Notes: generated from the letters alone by a model not told the origin. A stretch of 64,000 bases of DNA from Pseudobowmanella zhangzhouensis (GCF_042662685.1 NZ_JBHSYO010000004.1:186001-250000); one strand, 5' to 3'; positions 34,583 to 44,199 are shown, counted from the stretch's first letter. Numbers and translations are program-made.

Positions 34583-35395
34583 TTGCGTAAGTCATTTTAT
34601 ATTTCCGACGGAACAGCAATTACCAGCGAAGTGTTTGGCCACGCATTGCTGTCTTTATTCCCTGTTCAGTTCAAACACGTAACGATTCCGTTTATTGAAA
34701 CCGCCGAACAGGCACTGGAAGTGAATCAGAAAATTTCTGTAAGTTTTCAAGAAACGGGTGAGCGACCTTTGGTGTTTCACACCATCGTTAATCCCGAAGT
34801 GCGGCAAATTATTTGTCAATCGGAGGGAGTTAATTACGATTTTCTCAATCATTTTGTGCCGCAAATTGAAGAAGCCTTGGGTGTAAAAGCCAAACCAGAA
34901 AAACATCGCACCCATAGTATTCATGAAACGACTTATGATATTCGGATTGAAGCGGTTAATTTTGCGTTAGCCAATGATGACGGCTCAAATCTGAAAGACT
35001 ATGGTGAGGCGGATATTATTCTGTGTGGGGTCTCCCGCTCAGGCAAAACCCCCACCAGTTTATATCTGGCATTACAATACGGGATTAAAGCGGCTAATTA
35101 CCCGTTTACCGAAGATGATATGCGCGACACACTGAAACTTCCGGCTGTGTTAAAACGCTTCAAACACAAGCTGTTTGGCCTGACGATTGCTGCGCAACGT
35201 CTGCATGACATCCGCACTGAACGTCGCGCCAACAGCCGTTACGCATCTCTGCAGCAATGCCGTATTGAGTTGCGCGAAGTAGAAAACCTGTACCGTAAAG
35301 AAAAAATCCCGTTTCTTGATAGTACAGCTTTTTCCATCGAAGAAATCTCCGCCAAAATTCTCGCCATTACCGGGCTGGAACGGCGCAAGTACTGA
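34583..35395 (+). CDS. ppsR: PEP synthetase regulatory protein PpsR (kinase/pyrophosphorylase)
   Basis: DUF299-family bifunctional enzyme. It inactivates PpsA by ADP-dependent phosphorylation of a threonine next to the active-site histidine, and reactivates it by Pi-dependent dephosphorylation. 270 residues with SDGTAITSEVFGHALLS at the N-terminus and the P-loop GVSRSGKTPTSLYLA. The family segment NYPFTEDDM follows. The start is TTG with AAGGAG upstream; no ATG precedes the conserved N-terminus. It stands opposite its target ppsA, as in E. coli. Confidence 0.94.
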   Translation: MRKSFYISDGTAITSEVFGHALLSLFPVQFKHVTIPFIETAEQALEVNQKISVSFQETGERPLVFHTIVNPEVRQIICQSEGVNYDFLNHFVPQIEEALGVKAKPEKHRTHSIHETTYDIRIEAVNFALANDDGSNLKDYGEADIILCGVSRSGKTPTSLYLALQYGIKAANYPFTEDDMRDTLKLPAVLKRFKHKLFGLTIAAQRLHDIRTERRANSRYASLQQCRIELREVENLYRKEKIPFLDSTAFSIEEISAKILAITGLERRKY

Positions 35396-35404
35396 GAACT
35401 GTAT

Positions 35405-36085
35405 ATGAGCTATTTTTCCGGGGAAACCCTGCGCTTTTTGCGCGAACTTAGCGTTAATAACGACAAACTTTGGTTTGCCGACAATAAACAGCGTTACGAA
35501 CAGCACGTTCGGGAACCGGCTTTGGCGTTTATCAGCGATATGCAGAGCTGGATCAAGATGATTTCGCCTTACTATGAAGCCGTGCCGAAAAAAGTCGGTG
35601 GTTCATTGATGCGGGTATATCGGGATGTCCGTTTCAGTGCGGACAAATCGCCGTTTAAAACCAATATTGGCATTCAGTTTCGCCATGAATTAGGCAAAGA
35701 CGTGCACGCCCCCGGGTTTTATTTCCATTTGCATCCCGAGCAGTGTTTTCTTGGTGTGGGCGTTTGGCATCCGGCGGCGGACGCCCTTAAGTCTATCCGC
35801 GACAAAATCGCCAATCAAAGCGCACAGTACCAGGATGCCATTACCCACCAACCATTTTGTGAGTCCTATCAGCTCAGCGGCGAATCCCTGCAGCGCCCGC
35901 CTCGAGGCTATGATGCGGCGCACCCACTGATCGAAGAAATTAAACGCAAAGATTTTATTGGCATTCAGGAGTTTGACTGGCAGCAGGCACAACAGGACGA
36001 TTTATGTGAATGGGTGGCACGCCAGTATGGTCGTGCGCAACCCTTACAACGTTTTCTGTGTGACGCTCTCAACTTGAGATTTTAA
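35405..36085 (+). CDS. DUF2461 family protein
   Basis: 226-residue member of DUF2461 (TIGR02453), a widespread family of unknown function. Typical blocks are LRFLRELSVNNDKLWFADNK, GGSLMRVYRDVRFSADKSPFKTNIG, GFYFHLHPEQCFLGVGVWHP and the C-terminal KRKDFIGIQEF. It starts 9 bp after ppsR and is therefore likely co-transcribed with it. No link to PEP metabolism is known to me. Confidence 0.88.
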   Translation: MSYFSGETLRFLRELSVNNDKLWFADNKQRYEQHVREPALAFISDMQSWIKMISPYYEAVPKKVGGSLMRVYRDVRFSADKSPFKTNIGIQFRHELGKDVHAPGFYFHLHPEQCFLGVGVWHPAADALKSIRDKIANQSAQYQDAITHQPFCESYQLSGESLQRPPRGYDAAHPLIEEIKRKDFIGIQEFDWQQAQQDDLCEWVARQYGRAQPLQRFLCDALNLRF

Positions 36086-36133
36086 TGTCAAAAAATTTTA
36101 CTAAAGTGCATGTTCTTTCATAGCTCCTTTTTG

Positions 36134-36165
36134 TAACTGTATAAAATGTATACAGTTATTTTTTT
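36134..36165 (+). terminator. AT-rich inverted repeat with T-tract after DUF2461 gene
   Basis: Perfect 10-bp arms TAACTGTATA/TATACAGTTA with a 5-base loop, followed by seven T. It could be an intrinsic terminator with a weak stem, or an operator for the secreted-protein gene that starts 78 bp later. Confidence 0.55.
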
Positions 36166-36242
36166 GGTTCAAAATATGCTTGTTTCTACTATGGACAATA
36201 AAATCGTTCATCCGAGCGAGGGTCCATATGGAGACGAAGCCA

Positions 36243-37184
36243 ATGAAAATGTCATCCACACTGAAGTTAGTATTTGGTTTATCCATGTTGTTACTCGCGT
36301 CATTCACTCGCGCAGAATTAACCTGTTCAACAACAAATGCAGCCTTGCTTGGCGTAGCGGACGTTGTAGATCCTGGTACGAATTTACTCGCAAGTGGACC
36401 TATCAATCCGGGGTATTATGCAAATAGCTGCCTGATTTTCGAGGGTGAAAATGATGATGCTGGCGGATTGAGCGAACCTCACCCCAATATTGGTCAGCTC
36501 TATGACGGTTTGCTAAATGGCGAAGCATTCCAAAACGTCAATGGCGGGTCTCCATTATTTACCGGGCTTGAATTTATCGACCCAAATCAGCTACAGGATC
36601 TCGATGGGGACGGCAATTTCACTGATCCTGGATGGATCCATCTTGCCAATATTAATGATGGCAACATTAGTTACAGTAATGCTGGACCATCACCCTACAT
36701 CGCGACTTCAGAGCAAATTAATATTGGTGATCTGATCAATATTACCTTCTCGTGCAACGCGGGAGACACATTTTGTAGTTGGACGCTTACACCACTGCCA
36801 GGCATTGTAGATAAAGTCCAAACCTTGCTAGGCGGCGCAACTTTTGACCATTTATTATTTTCGGTCAAAACTGGAGCCGGTCCATCTACAGGAGGGTTTG
36901 CGGTTTACGATTTCGACTTTAACCAAATCTTCGCGAACGAGTTGACTAATAATCCTCTTTCGCCCTTAACGCTGGACAACCCCTACTTGTTAAGCGGGAC
37001 AATTTCTACCGGCGATTTCGTCAACGGTGAGAATAATCCGCGGGCATACTCGCACATTAATGTCTGGGCTAGAGATCCACAAAGTTCCGTGACGATTTTG
37101 ATTTCTGAGCCCAAATCCTTAACGCTGCTTGTGTTAGCTTTAGGATTGCTAAGCGTTAGGCGTTTTGCCGGCAAAAAACATTAG
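36243..37184 (+). CDS. Secreted PEP-CTERM-like exosortase-substrate protein
   Basis: 313-residue exported protein of unknown function. The N-terminus is a classical signal peptide (MKMSSTLKLVFGLSMLLLAS, cleavage near FTRA-E). The C-terminus has the tripartite sorting signal of PEP-CTERM proteins in variant form: SEP, a hydrophobic helix (SLTLLVLALGLLSV), then RRFAGKKH. The mature part is Gly, Asn and Asp rich with an LQDLDGDGNFTDPG segment resembling a calcium-binding loop. Of three close in-frame Met codons I chose the second, which has GGAG 9 bases upstream; one 15 bases earlier is possible. No exosortase or polysaccharide genes lie in the window. The stop overlaps the convergent CBS gene by 4 bp. 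Confidence 0.75.
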   Translation: MKMSSTLKLVFGLSMLLLASFTRAELTCSTTNAALLGVADVVDPGTNLLASGPINPGYYANSCLIFEGENDDAGGLSEPHPNIGQLYDGLLNGEAFQNVNGGSPLFTGLEFIDPNQLQDLDGDGNFTDPGWIHLANINDGNISYSNAGPSPYIATSEQINIGDLINITFSCNAGDTFCSWTLTPLPGIVDKVQTLLGGATFDHLLFSVKTGAGPSTGGFAVYDFDFNQIFANELTNNPLSPLTLDNPYLLSGTISTGDFVNGENNPRAYSHINVWARDPQSSVTILISEPKSLTLLVLALGLLSVRRFAGKKH

Positions 37185-37591
37185 CCGTAGGTTTTTTCAA
37201 TCTGACGGAAAATATCCCGCCAGGACAGAATACCTACGCAATTACCACTGTCATTTACTACCGGTAAACAGGAAATAGTGTGGCGATTGAATAATTTAAT
37301 CGCCGCCAACACGCCTGCTTCTTCATGAATGGTAATCACGTCTCGGGTCATAATCTGATGCACGCGTTTGTTCAGCGTCGCATCGTCATGAGGGTCGGCA
37401 AGCTTGGTGCCGACCCGTGGGCTTATGGCTTTGAGTAAATCCCGGTCGGACAAGATCCCCACCATCTTTTTCTCGGCCAGTACAATCAGGTGATGAAAGC
37501 GTACATTACGAAAAATGTCGTACACCACATGCAAGCGGTCATCCATTTCCACCGAGACGACCGGTGCGGTCATAATCTGTTTTACTTTCAT
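37181..37591 (-). CDS. CBS-pair domain protein
   Basis: 136 residues made almost entirely of two CBS motifs: MTAPVVSVEMDDRLHVVYDIF...MVGILSDRDLLKAI, and MTRDVITIHEEAGVLAAIKLF...CVGILSWRDIFRQI. Such stand-alone Bateman modules bind adenine nucleotides and regulate partners; the partner here is unknown. It lies 6 bp after rmuC on the same strand and is probably co-transcribed. Confidence 0.9.
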   Translation of the reverse strand: MKVKQIMTAPVVSVEMDDRLHVVYDIFRNVRFHHLIVLAEKKMVGILSDRDLLKAISPRVGTKLADPHDDATLNKRVHQIMTRDVITIHEEAGVLAAIKLFNRHTISCLPVVNDSGNCVGILSWRDIFRQIEKTYG

Positions 37592-37597
37592 CGGCGA

Positions 37598-39037
37598 TTA
37601 TTCCTGCTCTTCGGTTCCTGAATCGGCCTCTAACAATTTTTGGTCGAGCTTTTTACTGCTCTGCACCCCTAAGGTACGAAACTCTTCCGCGCGGCGCACC
37701 AGATTTCCCCGCCCTTCACTGAGTTTGTTCATGGCACCGTCATAACGCTTTTGTACCGTTTCCAGATTTCTGCCCAAGGTCAGCATATCTTCACTGAAGG
37801 CGACAAATTTGTCATATAAATCAGCAGCTTTCTTCGCGATTTGCTGAGCATTCTGATTCTGGTATTCATACTGCCAGATATTATTAATCGTACGCAGCGC
37901 CACCAGCAAGTTGGTCGGGCTGACCAACATAATATTATTATCCAGCGCCAATTTGACTAAATCCGGTTCTTTATCCAACGCCAGTAAAAACGCTGGCTCA
38001 ATGGGGATAAACATCAGGATATAATCCAAGGTTTTTACCCCTTCCAGCTTCTGATAGTCCTTCTTACCCAACTCTTTGATATGGCTGCGAATCGAAGCCA
38101 CGTGTTCGCTGAGATGCTTATCACGCAAACTATCGTCTTGCTCATTAAAGTAACGCTCATAAGCGGATAACGATACCTTGGAGTCGATGATCACCTGCTT
38201 TTGCTGAGGCAAGTCGACAATCACGTCAGGCTTAAACGCTTTACCCTCATCACTACGCAGGTGACTTTGGGTATGAAACTCATGGCCCTCACGTAAGCCG
38301 GATTGATCGAGGATTTTACTCAGCACCACCTCGCCCCAGTTCCCCTGCTGCTTGTTATCGCCTTTTAATGCTTTGGTCAGTGCGGCCGCATCTTCGGTAA
38401 TGCGCTGATTTAACTCTTTAAGGGTCAGAATCTCGGTTTTTAAAGACGCCCGCTCCTGGCCTTCTTTTACATACTGGTCACTGACTTGTTTTTTAAAGCC
38501 ATCAATCTGCTCTTTAAGTGGTGTCAGAATGGCATCCAGTCCCTGTTTATTGGCCTGACTGAATTTCTCGGTTTTTTGTTCAAAGATCTTATTGGCAAGG
38601 TTCTCAAATTGCTGAGTCAGGCGTTGTTCGGCCTGTTGCAACAGGGCAATTTTGTCTTCGTTAGACTGGTTGACCCCATCGAATCTGGCCTGATTGGCTT
38701 CCAGCTCTGTGCGTAACTGGGAGGCCCGTTGCTCGGCCTGTTGCCATTTACCCTGCCACTGTACCAACTCTTCACGCAACTGACTTACCTGAAGCTTTAA
38801 CGGCGCTAGCTCGCCTGCCTGGCGCTCCAATTGACGCTGTTCTTCATACAGTTGATCAAGCTTTTGTTCTTTTTCCTGCAATACCGTTAGCTGTTGAGAA
38901 AGTTTATCCTGCAACTGTTGGTTATCCTGACTGAGCGCATTATTTTTACTGCGACCAATTGCAGCGCCGATACCATAACCGATCACGACTGCAAGCACGG
39001 CAGCCAGAATTGACAGTGTCGTTATATCCAGAGACAT
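37598..39037 (-). CDS. rmuC: DNA recombination protein RmuC
   Basis: 479 residues (475 in E. coli). An N-terminal membrane helix (about 8-28) is followed by a long coiled coil (about 35-200). A PD-(D/E)XK-like nuclease core comes next, with KGDNKQQGNWGEVVLSKILDQSGLREG, KPDVIVDLPQQKQVIIDSKVSL and FIPIEPAFLLAL. RmuC limits recombination at inverted repeats, and roles in phage defence have been reported. It follows fumarase, from which it is separated by a terminator. Confidence 0.94.
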   Translation of the reverse strand: MSLDITTLSILAAVLAVVIGYGIGAAIGRSKNNALSQDNQQLQDKLSQQLTVLQEKEQKLDQLYEEQRQLERQAGELAPLKLQVSQLREELVQWQGKWQQAEQRASQLRTELEANQARFDGVNQSNEDKIALLQQAEQRLTQQFENLANKIFEQKTEKFSQANKQGLDAILTPLKEQIDGFKKQVSDQYVKEGQERASLKTEILTLKELNQRITEDAAALTKALKGDNKQQGNWGEVVLSKILDQSGLREGHEFHTQSHLRSDEGKAFKPDVIVDLPQQKQVIIDSKVSLSAYERYFNEQDDSLRDKHLSEHVASIRSHIKELGKKDYQKLEGVKTLDYILMFIPIEPAFLLALDKEPDLVKLALDNNIMLVSPTNLLVALRTINNIWQYEYQNQNAQQIAKKAADLYDKFVAFSEDMLTLGRNLETVQKRYDGAMNKLSEGRGNLVRRAEEFRTLGVQSSKKLDQKLLEADSGTEEQE

Positions 39038-39061
39038 AGCGTTCCTTGTTGTTATTCTTAG

Positions 39062-39087
39062 AAAAAAGGGCCTGAATTCAGGCCCTT
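39062..39087 (-). terminator. Rho-independent terminator of the fumarase gene
   Basis: Perfect 22-bp palindrome AAGGGCCTGAATTCAGGCCC(TT), followed on the minus strand by a T-run. It lies 5 bp after the fumarase stop. Confidence 0.88.
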
Positions 39088-39091
39088 ATAA

Positions 39092-40624
39092 TTACTTAGC
39101 TTTCAGCACACTGTCCAGATCGGCAATTTTGGCTTTCCAAATCGCTGGCCCGGTCTGATGGGCATTGGCGCCCGTGCTATCTACCGCAACCGTGACAGGC
39201 ATATCTTCGACTTCAAACTCATAAATCGCTTCCATACCTAAATCTTCGAACGCGACCACGCGGGACTTTTTAATTGCCTTGGATACCAGATACGCAGCAC
39301 CACCTACAGCCATCAAATATACCGCATTGTGTTTGGCAATACTTTCTACCGCTGCCGGTCCACGCTCTGCTTTACCTATCATGCCGATTAAGCCGGTTTG
39401 CTCCAGCATCATATCGGTAAATTTATCCATGCGCGTCGCCGTCGTTGGACCGGCTGGGCCAACCACTTCGTTACCTACCGCATCAACCGGACCAACGTAA
39501 TAAATAAAGCGGTTGGTCAGATCCACACCTTCTGGCAAACCTTCGCCACTGTCCAGCATGGTTTGAATACGTTTATGCGCAGCATCACGCCCTGTTAGCA
39601 TCTTACCTGACAGTAAAATGGTCTCACCCACTTTCCAATCCTGAATATCGGCTTTGGTCAGGCCATCCATATTGACGCGGCGTGTGCCTTCTGCCACTTC
39701 CCAGGTCACTTCTGGCCAATCTTCCAGTTTGGGTGGCTTAAGCTCTGCCGGACCACTACCGTCAAGATAAAAATGCGCATGGCGGGTAGCAGCGCAGTTT
39801 GGGATCAATACCACAGGTTTGGATGCCGCATGAGTTGGCACAGATTTAATTTTTACATCGACCACTGTCGTCAAGCCGCCAAGGCCCTGGGCACCAATCC
39901 CCAATTTATTGACTTTGTCATAGATGTCGACACGCAATTTTTCTTCAGTAGTTTGCGGGCCACGGGCGATCAACTCCTGAATATCAACCGGATCCATTAA
40001 CGACTCTTTGGCCAATACTGCAGCTTTTTCGGCAGTACCACCGATGCCCAGACCAATCATACCCGGCGGACACCAGCCCGCGCCCATAGTCGGCAGGGTT
40101 TTGACTACCCACTCAGCGATATCGTCACTAGGGTTTAACATCGCCATCTTGGATTTGTTTTCAGAGCCGCCGCCTTTGGCCGCAATCATCACTTCAATTT
40201 TATCGCCCGGCACCATATCGATATGCACCACGGCCGGAGTATTGTCTTTGGTATTTTTGCGCGCACCGGCAGGATCAGCCACAATTGAAGCACGCAGAGG
40301 GTTATCCGGATTGGTATAGGCACGACGGGTACCTTCATCAACCATTTGCTGTACCGTCAGGTCGTGCTTGTCCCACTGCACCTGCATACCGATTTTGACA
40401 AAACAGGTGACGATACCTGTGTCCTGACATAAAGGTCGGTGACCTTCGGCCGACATACGCGAATTAATCAGGATTTGCGCCATGGCATCTTTGGCGGCCT
40501 GGCTTTGTTCTTTGTTATACGCCTCTTCGACGGCCTTCACATAATCCAGTGGGTGATAATACGAAATGAACTGCAACGCATCTTCGATGCTATCAATGAA
40601 ATCCTGTTGACGGATAACTGTCAT
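39092..40624 (-). CDS. Fumarate hydratase, class I (4Fe-4S)
   Basis: Oxygen-sensitive iron-sulfur fumarase of the TCA cycle, 510 residues in one chain. The alpha part has RPLCQDTGIVTCF, GGGSENKSKM and GAGWCPPGMIGLGIGGT; IPNCAATRHAHF supplies a further cysteine. The beta part has LLSGKMLTGRDAAHKR and GPAGPTTATRMDKF. It resembles the ~505-residue class I enzymes of Shewanella/Vibrio more than fumA in length. The start is the Met before TVIRQQDF with GGGGAA upstream; a longer frame adds 47 residues that overlap the pabB leader. Divergent from pabB. Confidence 0.93.
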   Translation of the reverse strand: MTVIRQQDFIDSIEDALQFISYYHPLDYVKAVEEAYNKEQSQAAKDAMAQILINSRMSAEGHRPLCQDTGIVTCFVKIGMQVQWDKHDLTVQQMVDEGTRRAYTNPDNPLRASIVADPAGARKNTKDNTPAVVHIDMVPGDKIEVMIAAKGGGSENKSKMAMLNPSDDIAEWVVKTLPTMGAGWCPPGMIGLGIGGTAEKAAVLAKESLMDPVDIQELIARGPQTTEEKLRVDIYDKVNKLGIGAQGLGGLTTVVDVKIKSVPTHAASKPVVLIPNCAATRHAHFYLDGSGPAELKPPKLEDWPEVTWEVAEGTRRVNMDGLTKADIQDWKVGETILLSGKMLTGRDAAHKRIQTMLDSGEGLPEGVDLTNRFIYYVGPVDAVGNEVVGPAGPTTATRMDKFTDMMLEQTGLIGMIGKAERGPAAVESIAKHNAVYLMAVGGAAYLVSKAIKKSRVVAFEDLGMEAIYEFEVEDMPVTVAVDSTGANAHQTGPAIWKAKIADLDSVLKAK

Positions 40625-40759
40625 GTTAATTCCCCGCATGGGCGGCATCCATTTATGCCAACCTGTCGTTAAAAAAGTGGCATTATGATAGCCTTGCGCC
40701 GCAGGCGTATCCAGCCTGCTAAACCAATTAACCGTAAAATTCAGACAAGAAATCAGCCA

Positions 40760-42136
40760 GTGCACGCCGTTCGATTAAATATTTCGCCTGACATAGAACT
40801 TTTTGAGCTATTTCAACAGATTAGTCAGCAGAGCTGGGCCATGTTGCTCGATAGTGGCAACAGTGACCATGTCAACGCCCGTTATGATCTGTTGGTGGCT
40901 GAACCGGTCAGCACTCTGGTGACCCAAGGAAATACCACCACCATTACCGATACGGCATCGAATAAAAGCATTACCTCAGATGATGATCCGCTGAACTTGC
41001 TACAGCGTGCATTAGGGCAGCATTTCAGTGGCAGTATCACGCCGGCAAACCTGCCGTTTTACGCCGGTGCGATGGGCCACTTTGGCTACGATCTGGGCAG
41101 ACGCTTTGAAACATTGCCGGTTGCGGCCGAATCCCCATACATAACGCCGGATATGGCGGTGGGTATATATCGCTGGGCGATTATTAAGGAGCGCAGCAAC
41201 GGCCACATATACCTGACCGGTTATTCGCAGCAGGATTTGGCACAAGCCAGTGAATGGGAAACCCTAGCCGCGAATCTGGTCGCTCGCAAAACAGCTTTCA
41301 GGTTGACCCGCCCGTGGCAGGCCAATATGAATGAAGCGCAGTACAGCCAGAAATTTAATCAGGTGCAGGATTATCTGCGCGCCGGCGACTGTTATCAGGT
41401 CAATCTGGCGCAGCGCTTTGATGCCAGCTACGAAGGCGATGAATGGCAGGCATTTTTGGCATTACGCCGAGCCAATAACGCGCCATTTTCGGCTTTTATC
41501 CGCTTGCCCGAGTCCGCAATCCTAAGCGCTTCGCCCGAGCGATTTTTACAGGTCGACAATAAACGAGTGGAAACCAAACCGATTAAAGGCACGCGCCCTA
41601 ATCACCACGACGCGCATAAAGACGCGCAGGAAATTGCCCAATTGCAGGCATCAGAGAAAGATCGCGCCGAAAACCTGATGATTGTCGACCTGCTGCGCAA
41701 TGATTTAAGCAAACACTGCAAACCCGGTAGCGTAAAGGTGCCGTCTCTTTTTGCGATTGAAACCTTTCCCGCGGTGCACCATCTGGTATCCACCGTAACA
41801 GGCGAATTGGCTGACAATAGCCACCCTCTAGATTTATTGCGCGGTGCGTTTCCCGGCGGTTCGATTACCGGTGCACCAAAAATCCGTGCGATGCAGGTCA
41901 TTGAAGAATTAGAGCCACAACGGCGTAATATTTATTGTGGCAGTATTGGTTACGTCAGTTATCACGGCCATATGGATACCAGTATTACCATTCGTACCCT
42001 GCTGTGTGAACAAGGCAAAATTTATTGTTGGGCAGGTGGTGGACTGGTGTTGGACTCTGCAGCCGACAGCGAATATCAGGAGACCTATCATAAGGTGAAT
42101 AAAATTCTGCCTGTACTGGAGAACATGGGTGGATAA
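40760..42136 (+). CDS. pabB: Aminodeoxychorismate synthase component I PabB
   Basis: Makes 4-amino-4-deoxychorismate from chorismate and ammonia for folate synthesis. The lysine of KPIKGTRP (K276 with the start used) is the covalent nucleophile that separates PabB from anthranilate synthase (which has Ala there). Other blocks are GYDLGRRFE, GDCYQVNLAQRF and FPGGSITGAPKIRAMQVIEELE. I chose a GTG start, giving 458 residues and the same distance to WAMLL as in E. coli. An ATG at 40685 in frame would add 25 basic, non-conserved residues. pabB-nudL-sdaA is the E. coli order. Confidence 0.92.
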   Translation: MHAVRLNISPDIELFELFQQISQQSWAMLLDSGNSDHVNARYDLLVAEPVSTLVTQGNTTTITDTASNKSITSDDDPLNLLQRALGQHFSGSITPANLPFYAGAMGHFGYDLGRRFETLPVAAESPYITPDMAVGIYRWAIIKERSNGHIYLTGYSQQDLAQASEWETLAANLVARKTAFRLTRPWQANMNEAQYSQKFNQVQDYLRAGDCYQVNLAQRFDASYEGDEWQAFLALRRANNAPFSAFIRLPESAILSASPERFLQVDNKRVETKPIKGTRPNHHDAHKDAQEIAQLQASEKDRAENLMIVDLLRNDLSKHCKPGSVKVPSLFAIETFPAVHHLVSTVTGELADNSHPLDLLRGAFPGGSITGAPKIRAMQVIEELEPQRRNIYCGSIGYVSYHGHMDTSITIRTLLCEQGKIYCWAGGGLVLDSAADSEYQETYHKVNKILPVLENMGG

Positions 42137-42698
42137 AACGACGTTTTTTTCACGCTTTCACTGCCAAACCGCCCGGCATAGTGAACCAGACTATCCCCTG
42201 CGCCATAGTGCCCGCCAGGCGGCGGTTATGATGACACTTTTTGGCGAAGACGAGTTAGAAATGTTATTCACTGTACGCGCCTCACATTTACGTCACCATG
42301 GTGGGCAAATCAGCTTTCCCGGTGGCGGGCGTGAACCCGCAGATAGTGATTTACTGGCCACCGCGCTGAGAGAATGTGAGGAAGAAATCGCCCTGCCTGC
42401 CAGTCACATTACCCCGGTTGGGCAACTGAGCCCTTACAAAACAATCAGTGGGTTTGAAGTTACCCCGTTTATCGGCTGGACGGCGCAATTGCCGGCGTTA
42501 AACGCCGATCCCAGTGAAGTCGAGAGTATATTCAGCGTGCCGTTGGCCCATTTAATTCACCCGGCGAATCAGCACGTGCACTGGGTAAATCGTCACGGAC
42601 GGGACTTTCCCATCTACTTTATTCCGTGGACCGACAAGTTAATTTGGGGTGCGACTGCTGCTTTTATCCGCAACCTAAGTCACTTACTCAGGGTATAA
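42129..42698 (+). CDS. nudL: Nudix hydrolase, CoA pyrophosphatase family (NudL/YeaB)
   Basis: 189 residues. The family-specific extension LFTVRASHLRHHGGQISFPGG precedes a Nudix box (ALRECEEEIAL) and matches the CoA-diphosphatase group, which cleaves CoA to 4'-phosphopantetheine and 3',5'-ADP. The E. coli orthologue's true activity is less certain. The start is GTG, overlapping pabB by 8 bp. Conserved neighbour of pabB and sdaA. Confidence 0.9.
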   Translation: MDKTTFFSRFHCQTARHSEPDYPLRHSARQAAVMMTLFGEDELEMLFTVRASHLRHHGGQISFPGGGREPADSDLLATALRECEEEIALPASHITPVGQLSPYKTISGFEVTPFIGWTAQLPALNADPSEVESIFSVPLAHLIHPANQHVHWVNRHGRDFPIYFIPWTDKLIWGATAAFIRNLSHLLRV

Positions 42699-42826
42699 TC
42701 ACCCTGCATTGCCTCTGGCCTGCAACTAATCTTTACATTCCATTAACCAGCTTATCCTGCCGGTGTGCTTTTGTTGTAAGCAGACTTCATAGACAATCGG
42801 CACAATTTTAGAAAACGGAACCCTAC

Positions 42827-44197
42827 ATGATCAGCGTGTTTGATATGTTCAAGATAGGCATTGGCCCGTCGAGCTCCCATACTGTGGGCCCGATGCGCGC
42901 CGCCTGCACGTTTGTGAACGAATTAAAACAAGACGGCCTGCTGGCAAACGTCGATAGTATTGAAACAGAATTATTTGGCTCGTTAGGCCAGACCGGTAAA
43001 GGTCATGGTACCGGCAAAGCGGTGATCCTGGGCCTCGAAGGTGATGATCCGGAAACGGTCGATGTGGACAGCGTCGATGGACGCTTGGCCACCATCGAGC
43101 GCGAGCAAACCCTTAATGTGCTGGGAGAAAAGATCATTCGTTTCCCCCGTCAGGACGCAATTGTCTTCCACCGTCGCAAGTGTTTACCGCTGCACGCAAA
43201 TGGCCTGACATTTCATGCTAAACAGGGTGACGTGGTACTGCGCTCGCAAAGTTATTACAGCATTGGTGGTGGCTTTATTCTTAAAGAAGAGGAATTCACC
43301 AGCCAAAAACAGGAAGCGATCATCAATGAAGTCGATGTCCCCTTCCCGTTTGACAGCGCCGCCGCGTTGTTGCAGCAATGCAAAGATAACGGTCTGAGTA
43401 TCAGTTCACTGATGATGCGTAATGAACGCTCGTTACGCAGCGAAAAAGACATCAAGGATCAACTGTGGCATATCTGGCAGGTAATGCTGAGCTGTATTCA
43501 GCGCGGTATCGATACCGAAGGCGTATTACCCGGTGGCTTAAAAGTGATGCGTCGTGCACCGGGCCTTTACCGCCGTCTGGTCAGTGAACATAGTGCCGAT
43601 CCGATGCAACCAATGGACTGGATCAACCTGTTTGCACTGGCAGTTAACGAAGAAAACGCAGCCGGTGGCCGCGTCGTCACCGCCCCGACCAACGGCGCGG
43701 CAGGAATTATTCCCGCAGTGTTACGCTACTTTGATCAGTTTGTCCGCCCGGTAGACCACAACACGGTCGCCCGTTATTTCCTGACCGCCGCCGCCATTGG
43801 TATCTTATACAAGAAAAATGCCTCGATTAGTGGCGCCGAAGTGGGCTGCCAGGGTGAAGTCGGCGTGGCTTGTTCTATGGCTGCCGGTGGTCTGTGCGAA
43901 ATCTTAGGCGGTTCAATTTCCGCGGTAGAAAACGCAGCTGAAATTGGCATGGAGCACAACCTTGGCCTGACCTGTGATCCCGTCGGTGGCCTGGTACAGG
44001 TACCTTGTATCGAGCGTAATGCCATGGGCGCTATAAAGGCCATCAATGCGGCGCGTTTGGCGCTGCGCGGCAGCGGCGACCACAAAGTATCCCTGGATAA
44101 AGTGATTAAAACCATGTGGGATACAGGTAATGACATGAAGTCTAAATACAAAGAAACCGCCCGTGGTGGTCTCGCCGTCAATATCATTGAATGCTAA
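42827..44197 (+). CDS. sdaA: L-serine dehydratase (deaminase), single-chain Fe-S type
   Basis: Deaminates L-serine to pyruvate with a 4Fe-4S cluster. The 456 residues (454 in E. coli) begin with the beta-domain ISVFDMFKIGIGPSSSHTVGPM. The alpha-domain carries TAPTNGAAGIIPAVL and the cluster cysteines in GCQGEVGVACSMAAGG, LGLTCDPVGGLVQVPC. The 128-bp upstream gap after nudL suggests its own promoter. A strong terminator follows. Confidence 0.96.
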   Translation: MISVFDMFKIGIGPSSSHTVGPMRAACTFVNELKQDGLLANVDSIETELFGSLGQTGKGHGTGKAVILGLEGDDPETVDVDSVDGRLATIEREQTLNVLGEKIIRFPRQDAIVFHRRKCLPLHANGLTFHAKQGDVVLRSQSYYSIGGGFILKEEEFTSQKQEAIINEVDVPFPFDSAAALLQQCKDNGLSISSLMMRNERSLRSEKDIKDQLWHIWQVMLSCIQRGIDTEGVLPGGLKVMRRAPGLYRRLVSEHSADPMQPMDWINLFALAVNEENAAGGRVVTAPTNGAAGIIPAVLRYFDQFVRPVDHNTVARYFLTAAAIGILYKKNASISGAEVGCQGEVGVACSMAAGGLCEILGGSISAVENAAEIGMEHNLGLTCDPVGGLVQVPCIERNAMGAIKAINAARLALRGSGDHKVSLDKVIKTMWDTGNDMKSKYKETARGGLAVNIIEC

Positions 44198-44199
44198 TC

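Noticed and set aside
36136..36157. LexA (SOS) box in CTGTATA...TATACAG
   Set aside because: The distance between CTG and CAG is 13 bases; a LexA box needs 10.
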